Made by a program: the position numbers and the translations under genes
Notes under the pieces: generated by a model
The model's input: only the letters and a program-made list of their open reading frames with translations
Databases searched by the model: none
What the model was told of the DNA's origin: nothing
Assembly (NCBI GenBank): GCA_029259595.1
Contig: JAJDEW010000115.1
Coordinates: 124,001 to 188,000, forward strand
Reading direction: 5' to 3'
DNA length: 64,000 nt
Source: Planctomycetota bacterium
Lineage (GTDB): Bacteria > Planctomycetota > UBA1135 > GCA-002686595
In this document: in pieces, positions 46,623 through 57,706 of the stretch
Position numbering within the stretch: position 1 is the stretch's first letter
Layout of the letters: each line of letters begins with the position of its first letter

Positions 46623-47714
46623 CTAGGGGGCGCCGACGAGCTGGCGGAAGGCCTCGTCGCGCACGAGTGCGTCGAAGAAGCGCTCGGCCATGCGACGACA
46701 GCCCTCGTCCGTGAAGTGCACCGAGTCGGTGAAACAGGTGCTGTCGGCCGCGAGCAGGTCTTCGCTCTCGACGAGCAGCACGTGCGAGTTCCAGGCTTCC
46801 TCGCGAATCACTCGGTTGAATTCGGCGAAGGCCGCGATGATGCCCTCGGGCGTCATGTACGGCATGTAGTACAGGCTCGAGCTGCTGGCCTCGCGCCGCT
46901 CCGCTTCGGTCTGGGACGGGCGCGTCCGGTGGCTGAAGGATGCGACCACGACCCGCTCGGCCTCGCGCTCGGCTTCTGTGATGAGGGCCCGCAGGTTCTT
47001 GCGGAAGGTCCCGCTGTAGGTCTCCGGATCGACGTCGAGCGTCGCGACGGCGCCGCGACCTTCGCCGCGCCTCTTGGCCTGTAGGTTCTTGTAGACGAGG
47101 TTCCAGGCCAGGGACCAGGTCTGGCCGAGGCCCGAACCTCGCGCCGACTCGATCAGGTTCAGCTCTTCGGCGAGTTGGCGCGTGTCGTGGGTCAGGTCGT
47201 TCGTCGCGTGATAGATGAAGATGACGTCGGGTTCGAGCTCGGCGACACGCGCGCGCAGGTTCAAGAGCGACTCGCGCGTCGTGTAGCCGGGGACGCCCGC
47301 GTTGACGAAGTCGAGCCGGGCGTTCGGAAACTCCTCGCGCAACTTGTCCACGAGCAGGCTCGGCCAGGTCGTAGCGTTGCTCGTGGACTGCGCGCAGTAG
47401 GTGGTCGAACCGCCGAGGAAGGCCAGCCGCAGCGTTCCCGCAGGCTTGGGCACCGTGAGCTCGGGGCTGCGAAAGCCGCGCGAGTCGATGACGATGCCGC
47501 CCTGGACCGTCGCGGGAATCGGGATCTCGAGGCCGCTCTCGTGATCGGTCAGGGCGATGACGTCGCCCACGGTCCCGTAGCGCGCGAGTTGGCGGACCCG
47601 CAGCGCGCCTTCGATCAGGCCGAACGTGAGCGCACCGGAGAGGGCGATGCGAAGCAGAAGTCCACCCGCTCCGCCCCGCGCCTTCTTGGGTGCTCGTTCC
47701 GGCTGTCCGTCCAT
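46623..47714 (-). CDS. Membrane-anchored SGNH/GDSL hydrolase
   Basis: This is a 363-residue hydrolase with one N-terminal helix (LLLRIALSGALTFGLIEGAL). The four SGNH blocks are present: serine in FLGGSTTYC, glycine in NAGVPGYTTRES, asparagine in IYHATNDL and the D-x-x-H pair in TDSVHFTDEG. Relatives remove or add acyl groups on surface glycans. The ATG at 47714 has GGAG six bases ahead, which selects it over an ATG 23 codons earlier. It lies 55 bases behind the 848-residue exported protein gene on the same strand and may form an operon with it. Acyl substrate unknown. Confidence 0.85.
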   Translation of the reverse strand: MDGQPERAPKKARGGAGGLLLRIALSGALTFGLIEGALRVRQLARYGTVGDVIALTDHESGLEIPIPATVQGGIVIDSRGFRSPELTVPKPAGTLRLAFLGGSTTYCAQSTSNATTWPSLLVDKLREEFPNARLDFVNAGVPGYTTRESLLNLRARVAELEPDVIFIYHATNDLTHDTRQLAEELNLIESARGSGLGQTWSLAWNLVYKNLQAKRRGEGRGAVATLDVDPETYSGTFRKNLRALITEAEREAERVVVASFSHRTRPSQTEAERREASSSSLYYMPYMTPEGIIAAFAEFNRVIREEAWNSHVLLVESEDLLAADSTCFTDSVHFTDEGCRRMAERFFDALVRDEAFRQLVGAP

Positions 47715-47769
47715 GCCGGCTCCATGATAGCGGCTCTCGGCAGGGATCTTCCGAGGCTCGAGAAGCGGA

Positions 47770-50316
47770 CTAGATGTCGCCATTGAGTTGCTGCAGCAGT
47801 GCCAGGAGGCCTGCCATGTTCTCCAGGTTGCCGACCCCCGCGTTCTGCAGCCCGACCAGGAGGTCCGCGCCTCCCTTTTGGAGCAGGGCCTTGTTCAGGA
47901 AGGTCTGATTTCCTGTCGACTCGTAGCCATAGGCGAATGAAGACCAGTTCAGGTAGGTCTCGTGAGCCGCCGTGTACCCGTCCGCCGGGATCTGGGAGAG
48001 CGAGCACCACACCGGCAGGTTGAACTCCCGGGGCCCCACCGCCGTGTGCGTCCAGGGAGCCGTCTCGCCCGGCCACCAGGCCATGTCGGAAATGAATGCC
48101 ACGAGCGAATCGCGCAGGACCGATCCGACCATGGCCGAGTGGGCGGGGTCCACGCCGCGGTAGACGGACTGGAGCATCCCCAGGATGGCGTTCTCGGCGA
48201 TCGACTGCTCGATCGATTGACGTGCGCGGTAGAGCCCGTCGATGAACTTCGGCGTGACGCCCGCCTGGAGGAAGCCGCTGCAGGCCGCTTGTCCGTCGTT
48301 GAGAACGCGGGCGATGAGGTCGAGCCAGGGCTTCTTCCGGGCACGCCACTCGGGCGTCCCCGAGCGATAGGCGGCGACCACGCAGTCGAGCCCCCAGCCC
48401 TCGCCACGGCCGAAGCCGAAGCCCGCTCCGGGGATCTGGTCGACGAAGCCCATGGCTCCGCGCAGGCCGTTGGGCTGGATGTAGCCCAAGGACGAGTTCA
48501 TGTACTGGTGGTAGGAGAGGTTGTAGTTCTCCGCCTGCATCAAGAGGTCGTCCTTGGCGATGGGGTCGTTTCCCAGCCAGAGGAGAACCTTCGCCGCTCG
48601 GGTGTAGCGGATGAAGTGCTGGTAGTCGTGGGGGTCGAACGACATGTAGACGTTCTCGTAGCCCGGCTTCAGGTCGTTGGCCGTGACGTAGTCCACCTGG
48701 TAGTCGTCCACCTGGTAGACGCCGAAGGCGTCGTTGGCGTTCAGCTCGGGCCGCAGGAAGTGCGTGAAGGGCACGAAGTCGCCGTCGCCTCCGTCCACGA
48801 CGATGAGCCAATCCTCGACCGTGGAGGGAGTGCCATCCACGTCGTAGAGGGCGCTGGGCATGCGATCGGTGTGCATGCGGTGCAGGACCTGGAAGCGCTT
48901 GTAGCCCTCGGGCGAAGCGGCGGCGGCGGTCTTGACCCCGTCGTAGAGATGGATCTCCGAGCCTCCGGTCATGCCGCCGTACGCGACGCCGTAGGGGTGA
49001 CCCCAGCCCAGCACGTTGGTGGGGATCGGGTAGTCCCCCAGCCCGGTACCGTTCAGCAGGTAGTTGCGAAGCGTGTTGTGCTCCGCGACCAGGTCGTTGC
49101 GCAGCGCGGAGATGTTCACGTGATCGAGGCTCGGCAACACGTGGCACTGCGGGAAGTAGCGCGCGGTGGCGGGGTTCCACCAGCTCCAGTACTTGTGCCC
49201 GGCCTCCGGGTCGGTTCCGCGGACGCACAGACCGTGCCCCATGTCGTTCGTCACGTAGGACCAGCCGCGCAGCGTCGAGGCCGTCGTCGAGATCATCAGG
49301 CGCCGGTGGAACTGTCCTTGCCAGCGGATGAGGTGCATCGACCCGTCCGCATTGGGCCGAACGATGGGATAGACCTTGTTGGCGCCCTCGAAGTAGGGCG
49401 CGCCGAAATACGGATCCTCGACGTCCTGGTCGAGATTCCAGCCCTGCGGCAGGACGACCTCGATGTCGCGGAAGTAGAGCGGGCCGAGCGGGTCGTCGTG
49501 GGCGGTCGCCGCGCTGTTGCCCGAGTGGGCATTCGAGAAGCGCAGGTCGAGGCTGACGAGCTCTTCGCCCTGGAGGACTCCGATGTAGGCGTGCACGCCC
49601 AGGAAGTGGGGCAACGAAGCGTCGGGACCCCCGTTGCTGGGAGTGTTCGGCACCATCGAGCTGTAGGTGCGGATCTGGGAGAGCGTGGGTCCGAGGCGCA
49701 CGACCTCGCGGACGCCGAAGCCGGACAACGGGAGCATCGTGTAGCCGTTGCCGAAGCAGTCCTTCGAGCGGATCTGAAGCGAGCCGACGCTCGTGAGGAA
49801 GTCGCGCACGGCTTGTGGCAGGTCTTCCGTCGTGTTGTGGAGGTCGCCCACGGTGACGGTCGGACCGGCGTCGGCGACCTGTCCGTGCGGCGACAGGACG
49901 ATCTCGTACTCTCCGAACTGCCCGGAGCTCGTGGCCGGGTCGCGCCTGACGCGGGCAATGACCTCGACGACGTCGGCGCCCATGCTGGTGCCCGGATAGC
50001 GCGTGACGATCTCCGTCTGCGCCGGGACGAGGGTGCCGTCGTACTCGCGGACCGCGAACGGGTCCTTGCCGTCGGAGCGCGGGAAGGTGCCGGGTGGCAC
50101 CGGAAGGTTGCCCCGCAGGACGAACTCGTCGAAGTTCGGTACGCGGATGCTGAGCCTTCCGACGGTGCTGCCCTCCTCGAGGACCTCCTCGCCCGACTCT
50201 CCATCGCCGTCGCTCGAGGGCGCACAGGCGTAGGACGAGAGCACCGTTGTGCCCCATAGAATCGCGACAAGGCACGAACGGAGTTTCCCCCGTGTGATAC
50301 GAGCATGAATGCGCAT
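47770..50316 (-). CDS. Large exported lipoprotein-like protein of unknown function (PcRGLX-like layout possible)
   Basis: This is an 848-residue protein I cannot assign with confidence. The ATG at 50316, with AAGGTGG just ahead, gives a signal peptide ending in LSSYAC and an acidic Ser/Asp/Glu linker, suggesting a lipoprotein. The N-terminal 250 residues read as a beta domain (VLRGNLPVPPGTFP, SLDLRFSNAHSGN, YFRDIEVVLPQGWNL). The second half is helical and Trp/Tyr-rich with well-spaced HxY motifs (DPHDYQHFIRY, NLSYHQYMNSS). A beta-barrel followed by an alpha toroid is the layout of PcRGLX/YetA-type polysaccharide lyases (PL26), so a glycan-active enzyme is plausible. The SGNH hydrolase gene follows 55 bases later. 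Confidence 0.6.
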   Translation of the reverse strand: MRIHARITRGKLRSCLVAILWGTTVLSSYACAPSSDGDGESGEEVLEEGSTVGRLSIRVPNFDEFVLRGNLPVPPGTFPRSDGKDPFAVREYDGTLVPAQTEIVTRYPGTSMGADVVEVIARVRRDPATSSGQFGEYEIVLSPHGQVADAGPTVTVGDLHNTTEDLPQAVRDFLTSVGSLQIRSKDCFGNGYTMLPLSGFGVREVVRLGPTLSQIRTYSSMVPNTPSNGGPDASLPHFLGVHAYIGVLQGEELVSLDLRFSNAHSGNSAATAHDDPLGPLYFRDIEVVLPQGWNLDQDVEDPYFGAPYFEGANKVYPIVRPNADGSMHLIRWQGQFHRRLMISTTASTLRGWSYVTNDMGHGLCVRGTDPEAGHKYWSWWNPATARYFPQCHVLPSLDHVNISALRNDLVAEHNTLRNYLLNGTGLGDYPIPTNVLGWGHPYGVAYGGMTGGSEIHLYDGVKTAAAASPEGYKRFQVLHRMHTDRMPSALYDVDGTPSTVEDWLIVVDGGDGDFVPFTHFLRPELNANDAFGVYQVDDYQVDYVTANDLKPGYENVYMSFDPHDYQHFIRYTRAAKVLLWLGNDPIAKDDLLMQAENYNLSYHQYMNSSLGYIQPNGLRGAMGFVDQIPGAGFGFGRGEGWGLDCVVAAYRSGTPEWRARKKPWLDLIARVLNDGQAACSGFLQAGVTPKFIDGLYRARQSIEQSIAENAILGMLQSVYRGVDPAHSAMVGSVLRDSLVAFISDMAWWPGETAPWTHTAVGPREFNLPVWCSLSQIPADGYTAAHETYLNWSSFAYGYESTGNQTFLNKALLQKGGADLLVGLQNAGVGNLENMAGLLALLQQLNGDI

Positions 50317-50431
50317 GAGCCACCTTCCGGGGACCGAGGTCCACCGTTCCCGCGCCATGACTCGGGCCTTGGCTCGGGGATTCTGTAGGCGGCCTGCGTT
50401 CGAGATCGGTTACACGGAAGCGCTGGACGCT

Positions 50432-50477
50432 ACGGAAGAAAGAAGCGCGGGGGGCCCGTCGTCGACGGACCCCCCGC
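50432..50477 (-). terminator. Strong intrinsic terminator of boxCB
   Basis: Starting 55 bases after the boxB stop, GCGGGGGG (50470-50477 as read on the minus strand) pairs perfectly with CCCCCCGC (50447-50454). After one mismatch come five more pairs (CCGTC/GACGG) around a three-base loop. The transcript then runs into GCTTCTTTCTTCC, a pyrimidine-rich tail. It is the clearest Rho-independent terminator in the window and marks the end of the box operon. Confidence 0.85.
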
Positions 50478-50531
50478 AAGGTCGTTCAGGCGCTTGGGTG
50501 AAAGGCCTTCCCTTCACACCGGCGTCAGCTG

Positions 50532-51947
<1,416 letters not shown>

Positions 51948-51963
51948 GGTGATCTCTCGTGGC

Positions 51964-53631
<1,668 letters not shown>

Positions 53632-53712
53632 GGGTCGATCCTCGGGGCTGGGACGGGGCTGGATGGGGGCGAGGCCAACGGCGCTGGGCTCGGATCCGGA
53701 AGGGAGAAACCC

Positions 53713-53728
53713 GGGAACTATGGTTCCC
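53713..53728. promoter_or_regulatory. Candidate BoxR operator 1
   Basis: GGGAACTATGGTTCCC is a 16-base inverted repeat, perfect in its six-base arms, located between boxC and boxR. Twelve of 16 positions recur in the copy at 53744-53759. The central TATGGT also resembles a -10 box for boxR, so binding here could block or reposition RNA polymerase on both sides. Confidence 0.6.
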
Positions 53729-53743
53729 ATCTGGGTTCATCGC

Positions 53744-53759
53744 GGGAATCATAGATCCC
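53744..53759. promoter_or_regulatory. Candidate BoxR operator 2, abutting the boxR start codon
   Basis: GGGAATCATAGATCCC has outer arms GGGA/TCCC and matches operator 1 at 12 of 16 positions. Its centre is 31 bases from that of operator 1, about three turns of the helix, so both would face the same side of the DNA. It ends on the base before the boxR ATG, and no Shine-Dalgarno sequence is visible there, which suggests direct autoregulation. Confidence 0.55.
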
Positions 53760-54515
53760 ATGTCGGATGCCGTCCAACCCCTTCTCGTCGAACTGGGCCG
53801 TCGCCTGCGCACGGCGCGCCTCGGCGCCGGACTCTCGGTCGCCGCCCTGGCGGAGGAGGCGCTCGTCAGCCGTCGCTACCTCACGGAGGCGGAGGCGGGG
53901 CGGGCCAATCCCACGGTGGCGGTCCTCGTGCGTCTCGGCCAGGCCCTCGGCACCTCGGCGGGGGGCTTGCTCGAAGGGCTGCGCCCCCGGCGTCCCGAGC
54001 GGATCGCGCTGGTCGGTCTGCGCGGGGCCGGCAAGTCGACCGTGGGGCGGCGGGTGGCCGCCGCGCTCGAGGTGCCCTTCGTCGCGCTCGACCGGCGCAT
54101 CGAAGAGCGCAGCGGCATGCGGCTGGGCGAGCTCTTCGACCTCTCGGGGGAAGAGGCCTTCCACCGCTTCGAAGCCGAGGCCCTGGAGGACGTGCTGGCA
54201 CGCGGGAACCGCATGGTGATCGAGACCGGCGGCTCGCTCGTGACGCGCGAGGCCACCTTCCTGCGCCTGCGGCGGACCTGCCGCACGGTCTGGTTGCGGG
54301 CCAGCCCCGACGAGCACATCCGACGCGTGCTCTCCCAGGGAGACCGCCGACCGATGAAAAACCGTCCGCGCGCGCGCGACGAGCTGCGCGCGATCCTCGA
54401 GGCGCGAACCCCGCTCTACGAGCGCTGCGAGAACACCGTCGACACGACCGGAATCGAGCCGGAGGACGTGGCGCGCCGCGTGCTCGCGGCCTGCGGGCTA
54501 CCGGTCACGGACTGA
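53760..54515 (+). CDS. boxR: BoxR/BzdR-type regulator: helix-turn-helix fused to a shikimate-kinase-like domain
   Basis: This is a 251-residue transcription factor. An XRE/Cro-type helix-turn-helix spans residues 8-64 (recognition region VSRRYLTEAEAGRANP). After a short linker comes a shikimate-kinase-like P-loop domain: GLRGAGKST at 86-94, ALDRRIEERSG, ETGGSLV and the LID-like QGDRRPMKNRP. This two-part build is that of BzdR and BoxR, in which the kinase-like part senses benzoyl-CoA and releases repression of benzoate genes. The P-loop is intact. It diverges from boxC and its end overlaps the convergent radical-SAM gene by 11 bases. Relation to true AroK is structural only. Confidence 0.92.
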   Translation: MSDAVQPLLVELGRRLRTARLGAGLSVAALAEEALVSRRYLTEAEAGRANPTVAVLVRLGQALGTSAGGLLEGLRPRRPERIALVGLRGAGKSTVGRRVAAALEVPFVALDRRIEERSGMRLGELFDLSGEEAFHRFEAEALEDVLARGNRMVIETGGSLVTREATFLRLRRTCRTVWLRASPDEHIRRVLSQGDRRPMKNRPRARDELRAILEARTPLYERCENTVDTTGIEPEDVARRVLAACGLPVTD

Positions 54516-55350
54516 CGCGCACGGCGAGGCCGAGGGCACGGATGCGCTCGGCGAAGGCTTCGAGCCAAGCCGCCGGCAGCGCGGACAGACGCGGCGCCTC
54601 GGGCTGGTGCGAGGGACGCGCCAGGCCGTACAGGAGCACACCGCCCAGACCCTCGCGCCCGGCCGCGTGCGTAGCCAGCCAGTCGAGATAGGCGTCGCAC
54701 TCGGCCTGGCCCGGCTCCTGGCCGTCCCAGGCCGCCATCAAGGTCTGGATCCAGGTCGGGATCAGCTCGCAGCAGCGTTCGAGATTCTCGGCCGTGCGCG
54801 TAAGGTCCGGTCGATTGCCGTTCCAGCGCAGTTGTCCGGCCTGATCCGCACGGTCGAACTTGAACCAGGCCACCCCCCGGTGCGCGGCCATCGCGCGCAG
54901 GCCATCCTGGACGCGGCGCGCGTGAATCGACGAGCCGTTCGTGATGAGGACGAGATCGATCTCGCCCAGCAAACCGTGCGCGCCCAGGCGTTCGACGACG
55001 GAACGGACCGCGGACGCGAAGTGCGGCGACGTCGTCGGCTCACCGTTGCCCGAGAAGGCCACGTCGTTGAGACGTCGCGCCTCGGGCGGAACGTGGCGCT
55101 CCATGTAGTCGCCCTCGGTCAGGGCGGTGAGCATGCGGTCGAGCTCGCTCTCGAGTTGCGCAAGGTCGATGCGCGGTCCGCTCCCGTGAACGAGGCCCGG
55201 GACCTGGCAGTAGGCGCAGCGCCAGTTGCAGGCGTTGTTGGGGTTCAAGTTCACCCCGACCGAGACGCCGCCTGCACGGCGGGAGACCACCGGATAGACG
55301 TAGACCATCCCGGCCGAGTCCCGATCGTGAACACGGGTCGTGAGTCGCAT
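54505..55350 (-). CDS. Radical SAM protein of unknown reaction
   Basis: This is a 281-residue radical-SAM enzyme. The [4Fe-4S] motif CNWRCAYC (C-x3-C-x2-C) occurs early, within LNPNNACNWRCAYCQVPG. It is followed by the GNGEP-like motif FSGNGEPTTSPHF and a strand with LVLITNGSS. No SPASM or other auxiliary cluster domain is apparent. The ATG shares a base with the stop of the deacylase gene (TGATG), so the two are translationally coupled, which hints that they act on a common substrate. I cannot name the reaction. Confidence 0.82.
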   Translation of the reverse strand: MRLTTRVHDRDSAGMVYVYPVVSRRAGGVSVGVNLNPNNACNWRCAYCQVPGLVHGSGPRIDLAQLESELDRMLTALTEGDYMERHVPPEARRLNDVAFSGNGEPTTSPHFASAVRSVVERLGAHGLLGEIDLVLITNGSSIHARRVQDGLRAMAAHRGVAWFKFDRADQAGQLRWNGNRPDLTRTAENLERCCELIPTWIQTLMAAWDGQEPGQAECDAYLDWLATHAAGREGLGGVLLYGLARPSHQPEAPRLSALPAAWLEAFAERIRALGLAVRVSP

Positions 55351-56291
55351 CAGCCCGCCAGGAGCTCACGCATGTGAGCCTCCACCGACCCGGCGAGTCC
55401 CTCCAAGTCGTAGCCGCCCTCGAGCAACGACACGACCCGGCCCCCGCACGTGGACGAGGCGAAGTCGAGCACGCGCCGGGTCAGGACGGCAAAGCCCTCC
55501 TCGTCGAGTTCGATGCCCGAGAGGGGGTCGCGCCGGTGCGCGTCGAAACCGGCGGAGATCAGGACGAACTGCGGTGCGAAGCTTTCGAAGGCGGGCAGCA
55601 CGTGTGTTTCGAGGGCGCCGATCCAGTCGGCGTTGCGCGTGCCGCTCGGCAGCGGGCAGTTCAGCGTGGCGCCTTCCCCGTTTTCGCGGCCCCGCTCGTC
55701 GGCTGCTCCGGTCCCGGGGTAGTGGGGATACTGGTGGAGGCTCGCGTAGAAGACGCTCGCGTCGTCCTCGAAGAGGTGCTGGGTGCCGTTGCCATGATGT
55801 ACGTCCCAGTCGAGGATCGCGATGCGCTCGAAGTCGAGCTCGCGTTGCAGGTAGCGCGCCGCGATCGCGACGTTGTTCACGAGGCAGAAGCCCATGGCGT
55901 GATCCTCCTCGGCGTGGTGCCCGGGAGGCCGCAGCGCGCAGAAGGCGTTCGTCCAGGTTCCGCTGGCGACCTTCTGGACCGCGTCGAGCGCGCCGCCCGC
56001 GGCCCGCAAGAGCGCGCCGTAGGAGTCGACGGACACGGCGGTGTCCCCATCGAGATTCCTGGGGCCTTCGGCGCACAGGGCAGCGAAGCGTGCGGTCGTC
56101 CCCGCGACGTGCACGGCCTCGATCTCGGCAGCGCTCGCCTCGCGTGCCTCGTGCCGGACGACCTCGGAAAGGATTCCCGCGCCTTCGAGACGCCGCTCGA
56201 TCGCCCGCAAGCGCTCGGGTCGTTCGGGGTGTCCGGGCCCCGTGTCGTGCCGGACGCAGAGCGGGTGCTGAACGAAGCCTGTCGTCGCCAT
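55350..56291 (-). CDS. Histone-deacetylase-family (class II-like) deacylase
   Basis: This is a 313-residue zinc-dependent amidohydrolase of the arginase/deacetylase fold. Bacterial relatives deacetylate polyamines, acetoin-linked proteins or other N-acyl compounds. The active site is complete: GHPERPERL near the N-terminus, RPPGHHAEEDHAMGFC (His-His charge relay), the zinc ligands in ILDWDVHHGNGT and SAGFDAHRRDP, and LEGGYDLEG at the end. The ATG at 56291 gives standard length. It follows the sugar transferase gene by 48 bases and is coupled to the radical-SAM gene. Confidence 0.9.
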   Translation of the reverse strand: MATTGFVQHPLCVRHDTGPGHPERPERLRAIERRLEGAGILSEVVRHEAREASAAEIEAVHVAGTTARFAALCAEGPRNLDGDTAVSVDSYGALLRAAGGALDAVQKVASGTWTNAFCALRPPGHHAEEDHAMGFCLVNNVAIAARYLQRELDFERIAILDWDVHHGNGTQHLFEDDASVFYASLHQYPHYPGTGAADERGRENGEGATLNCPLPSGTRNADWIGALETHVLPAFESFAPQFVLISAGFDAHRRDPLSGIELDEEGFAVLTRRVLDFASSTCGGRVVSLLEGGYDLEGLAGSVEAHMRELLAG

Positions 56292-56339
56292 GGGGCCACC
56301 ATCCTACGCCCCGCGCGCCACGGCGCGAACCACCCGACT

Positions 56340-57203
56340 TCAGGCTGCCGAGGATTCGCCCCCGAGGGCGCCGGAGGGCTTTCTCGTGTCGGCGGCGGGG
56401 CGGTGTTGCCAGCCGCGGCCCCGCAACATCCACACGAGGGTCCGAAAGAGGATCAAGAGGTCGAGTCGCAGGGACAGCCGGTTCTTGTAGTACAGGTCCT
56501 TGACCAGCTTGCAGTCGTAGCCCGTCTCGTCCATGCCGGCGTAGCCCTGGGTGATCTGGGCGTAGCCCGTGATGCCCGGCAAGAGAGCGTTGCGCTCGCG
56601 GAAGCGCTCGATGCGCTCGCAAGCCCAGCGATCGATCTCGATCATCTCCGGGCGCGGACCGATGAAGTCCATTTCCCCACGGATGATGTTGATGAACTGG
56701 GGCAGCTCGTCGAGGTGCGTGTTGCGCAGGAAGCGTCCGAAGCGGGTAACCCGCAACCGGTCTTGACCCTTCTTCCACGAGCTGAAGTCGCCGTTCGCGG
56801 CCTCGCGCATCGTCCGGAACTTGTAGATCCAGAAGACGCGACCTTGGTGACCGATGCGCGGCTGCTTGAAGAGGATGCGGCGCGCGCTACGAAAGATCAT
56901 CCAGTTGACGAGGCCGATCGGGAAGGCGAGCACGAGGGCCAGGGGCATCGTCACGACGAGCAGAGCCGCGTTCAGGATGCGGCGACCGCAGCGGGCGTAG
57001 AAGCCCTGCGGCTCGAGCGCGCCCCAGTCGAAGGTCGCGAGCGCCTCGAACTCCTCGTGGGGTCGGGGCGCGGTCGGTTCGCTGCGCTTGGCAGCGGTGG
57101 TCGCAGGTCGCTCGCTGAGCGCGACCGCCGTCGCCCCGCCGGTGAAGGCGAGGTCGGCCGAGCGGCCGAGTTCGATTCCCTGCTTCGAGCTCGTCTCAGT
57201 CAT
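56340..57203 (-). CDS. Polyprenyl-phosphate sugar-1-phosphate transferase (short WcaJ/PglC type)
   Basis: This is a 287-residue membrane enzyme that starts polysaccharide or glycan synthesis by moving a sugar-1-phosphate to undecaprenyl phosphate. After a disordered N-terminus of about 80 residues comes one hydrophobic helix (LLVVTMPLALVLAFPIGLV) and the catalytic domain. That domain has the conserved FKQPRIGHQGRVF, IYKFRTM, RFLRNTHLDELPQ, INIIRGEMDFIGPRPE and LPGITGYAQI motifs. It lacks the N-terminal four-helix bundle of WbaP/WcaJ, so it belongs to the monotopic form. The ATG at 57203 is preferred over an upstream frame lying in a structured leader. Confidence 0.9.
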   Translation of the reverse strand: MTETSSKQGIELGRSADLAFTGGATAVALSERPATTAAKRSEPTAPRPHEEFEALATFDWGALEPQGFYARCGRRILNAALLVVTMPLALVLAFPIGLVNWMIFRSARRILFKQPRIGHQGRVFWIYKFRTMREAANGDFSSWKKGQDRLRVTRFGRFLRNTHLDELPQFINIIRGEMDFIGPRPEMIEIDRWACERIERFRERNALLPGITGYAQITQGYAGMDETGYDCKLVKDLYYKNRLSLRLDLLILFRTLVWMLRGRGWQHRPAADTRKPSGALGGESSAA

Positions 57204-57706
57204 GCTGGGTTGGGGACCTCTGGAACGCAGTCGCCGATTCCGGCCACACCGATCGGGTAGCGCGTACCCGTGCGGAACGAGCGCACCCGGGAGTCTGGCC
57301 CGGGTGCTTTCCATCGGTGGAAACGACTTCGAACAAGAGGGGCTTTTCGGGGTGGCACTCAGGTCGGGGAGGAGGGCCGGTGGCGGGCATGAGAATGGTG
57401 CATGGGAGGAGTTCTGCCAAGGAACGCCTATTTGGGTCCTGGCGGTGGGACCCGGACCGGAGTCGCCACGAGGCCCTCCGCGGCACGAGGGACGCGGGAC
57501 ATGCCCAGGGCGCCGGACGGCGTCGCCCTCGGAGGCCCGGGACGGCCTCCGCGACCGTCCGCACCGACCGGACCCGGGCCGTTTCGTCGGGGAAGAACCG
57601 GATCCGCGGGCCAGGGGCGCGGCGATTCAGCCGATCGTAGGAGCGTCCTTTCGTGCCCCGGGCGTGCGGCTATAGTCCTGGCAGATCGGATCTCGAGATC
57701 AAAACC
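57204..57706. other. Divergent intergenic region of the polysaccharide locus, 503 bases
   Basis: This is one of the three gaps over 300 bases in the window. It contains the three inverted repeats described at 57254-57323. A TTGGCA on the minus strand (57415-57420) and a TATAGT on the plus strand (57671-57676) could be promoter elements for the two divergent genes, but partner boxes are poor. Open frames across the gap have no protein-like composition. The remaining sequence is GC-rich with no recognised RNA gene. Confidence 0.55.
57254..57323 (-). promoter_or_regulatory. Three tandem perfect inverted repeats in the leader of the sugar transferase gene
   Basis: Within 70 bases lie TTTCCA-4-TGGAAA (57308-57323), GCACCCGGG-7-CCCGGGTGC (57283-57307) and CGGGTA-5-TACCCG (57254-57270). 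The first two touch directly. All stems are perfect. On the minus strand they would form a three-hairpin 5' leader ending 50 bases before the sugar transferase ATG. This looks like an RNA regulatory element or a cluster of protein-binding palindromes. I do not recognise a known riboswitch class. Confidence 0.4.

Noticed and set aside
53632-53759. TGCA-type BzdR/BoxR operators as in Azoarcus
   Set aside because: No TGCA occurs in the boxC-boxR gap; the GGGA-N8-TCCC repeats are the better candidates.
57395-57420. Sigma-54 promoter (TTGGCA...TGCA) on the minus strand before the sugar transferase
   Set aside because: The GG and GC elements are 15 bases apart instead of 10, so the geometry does not fit.
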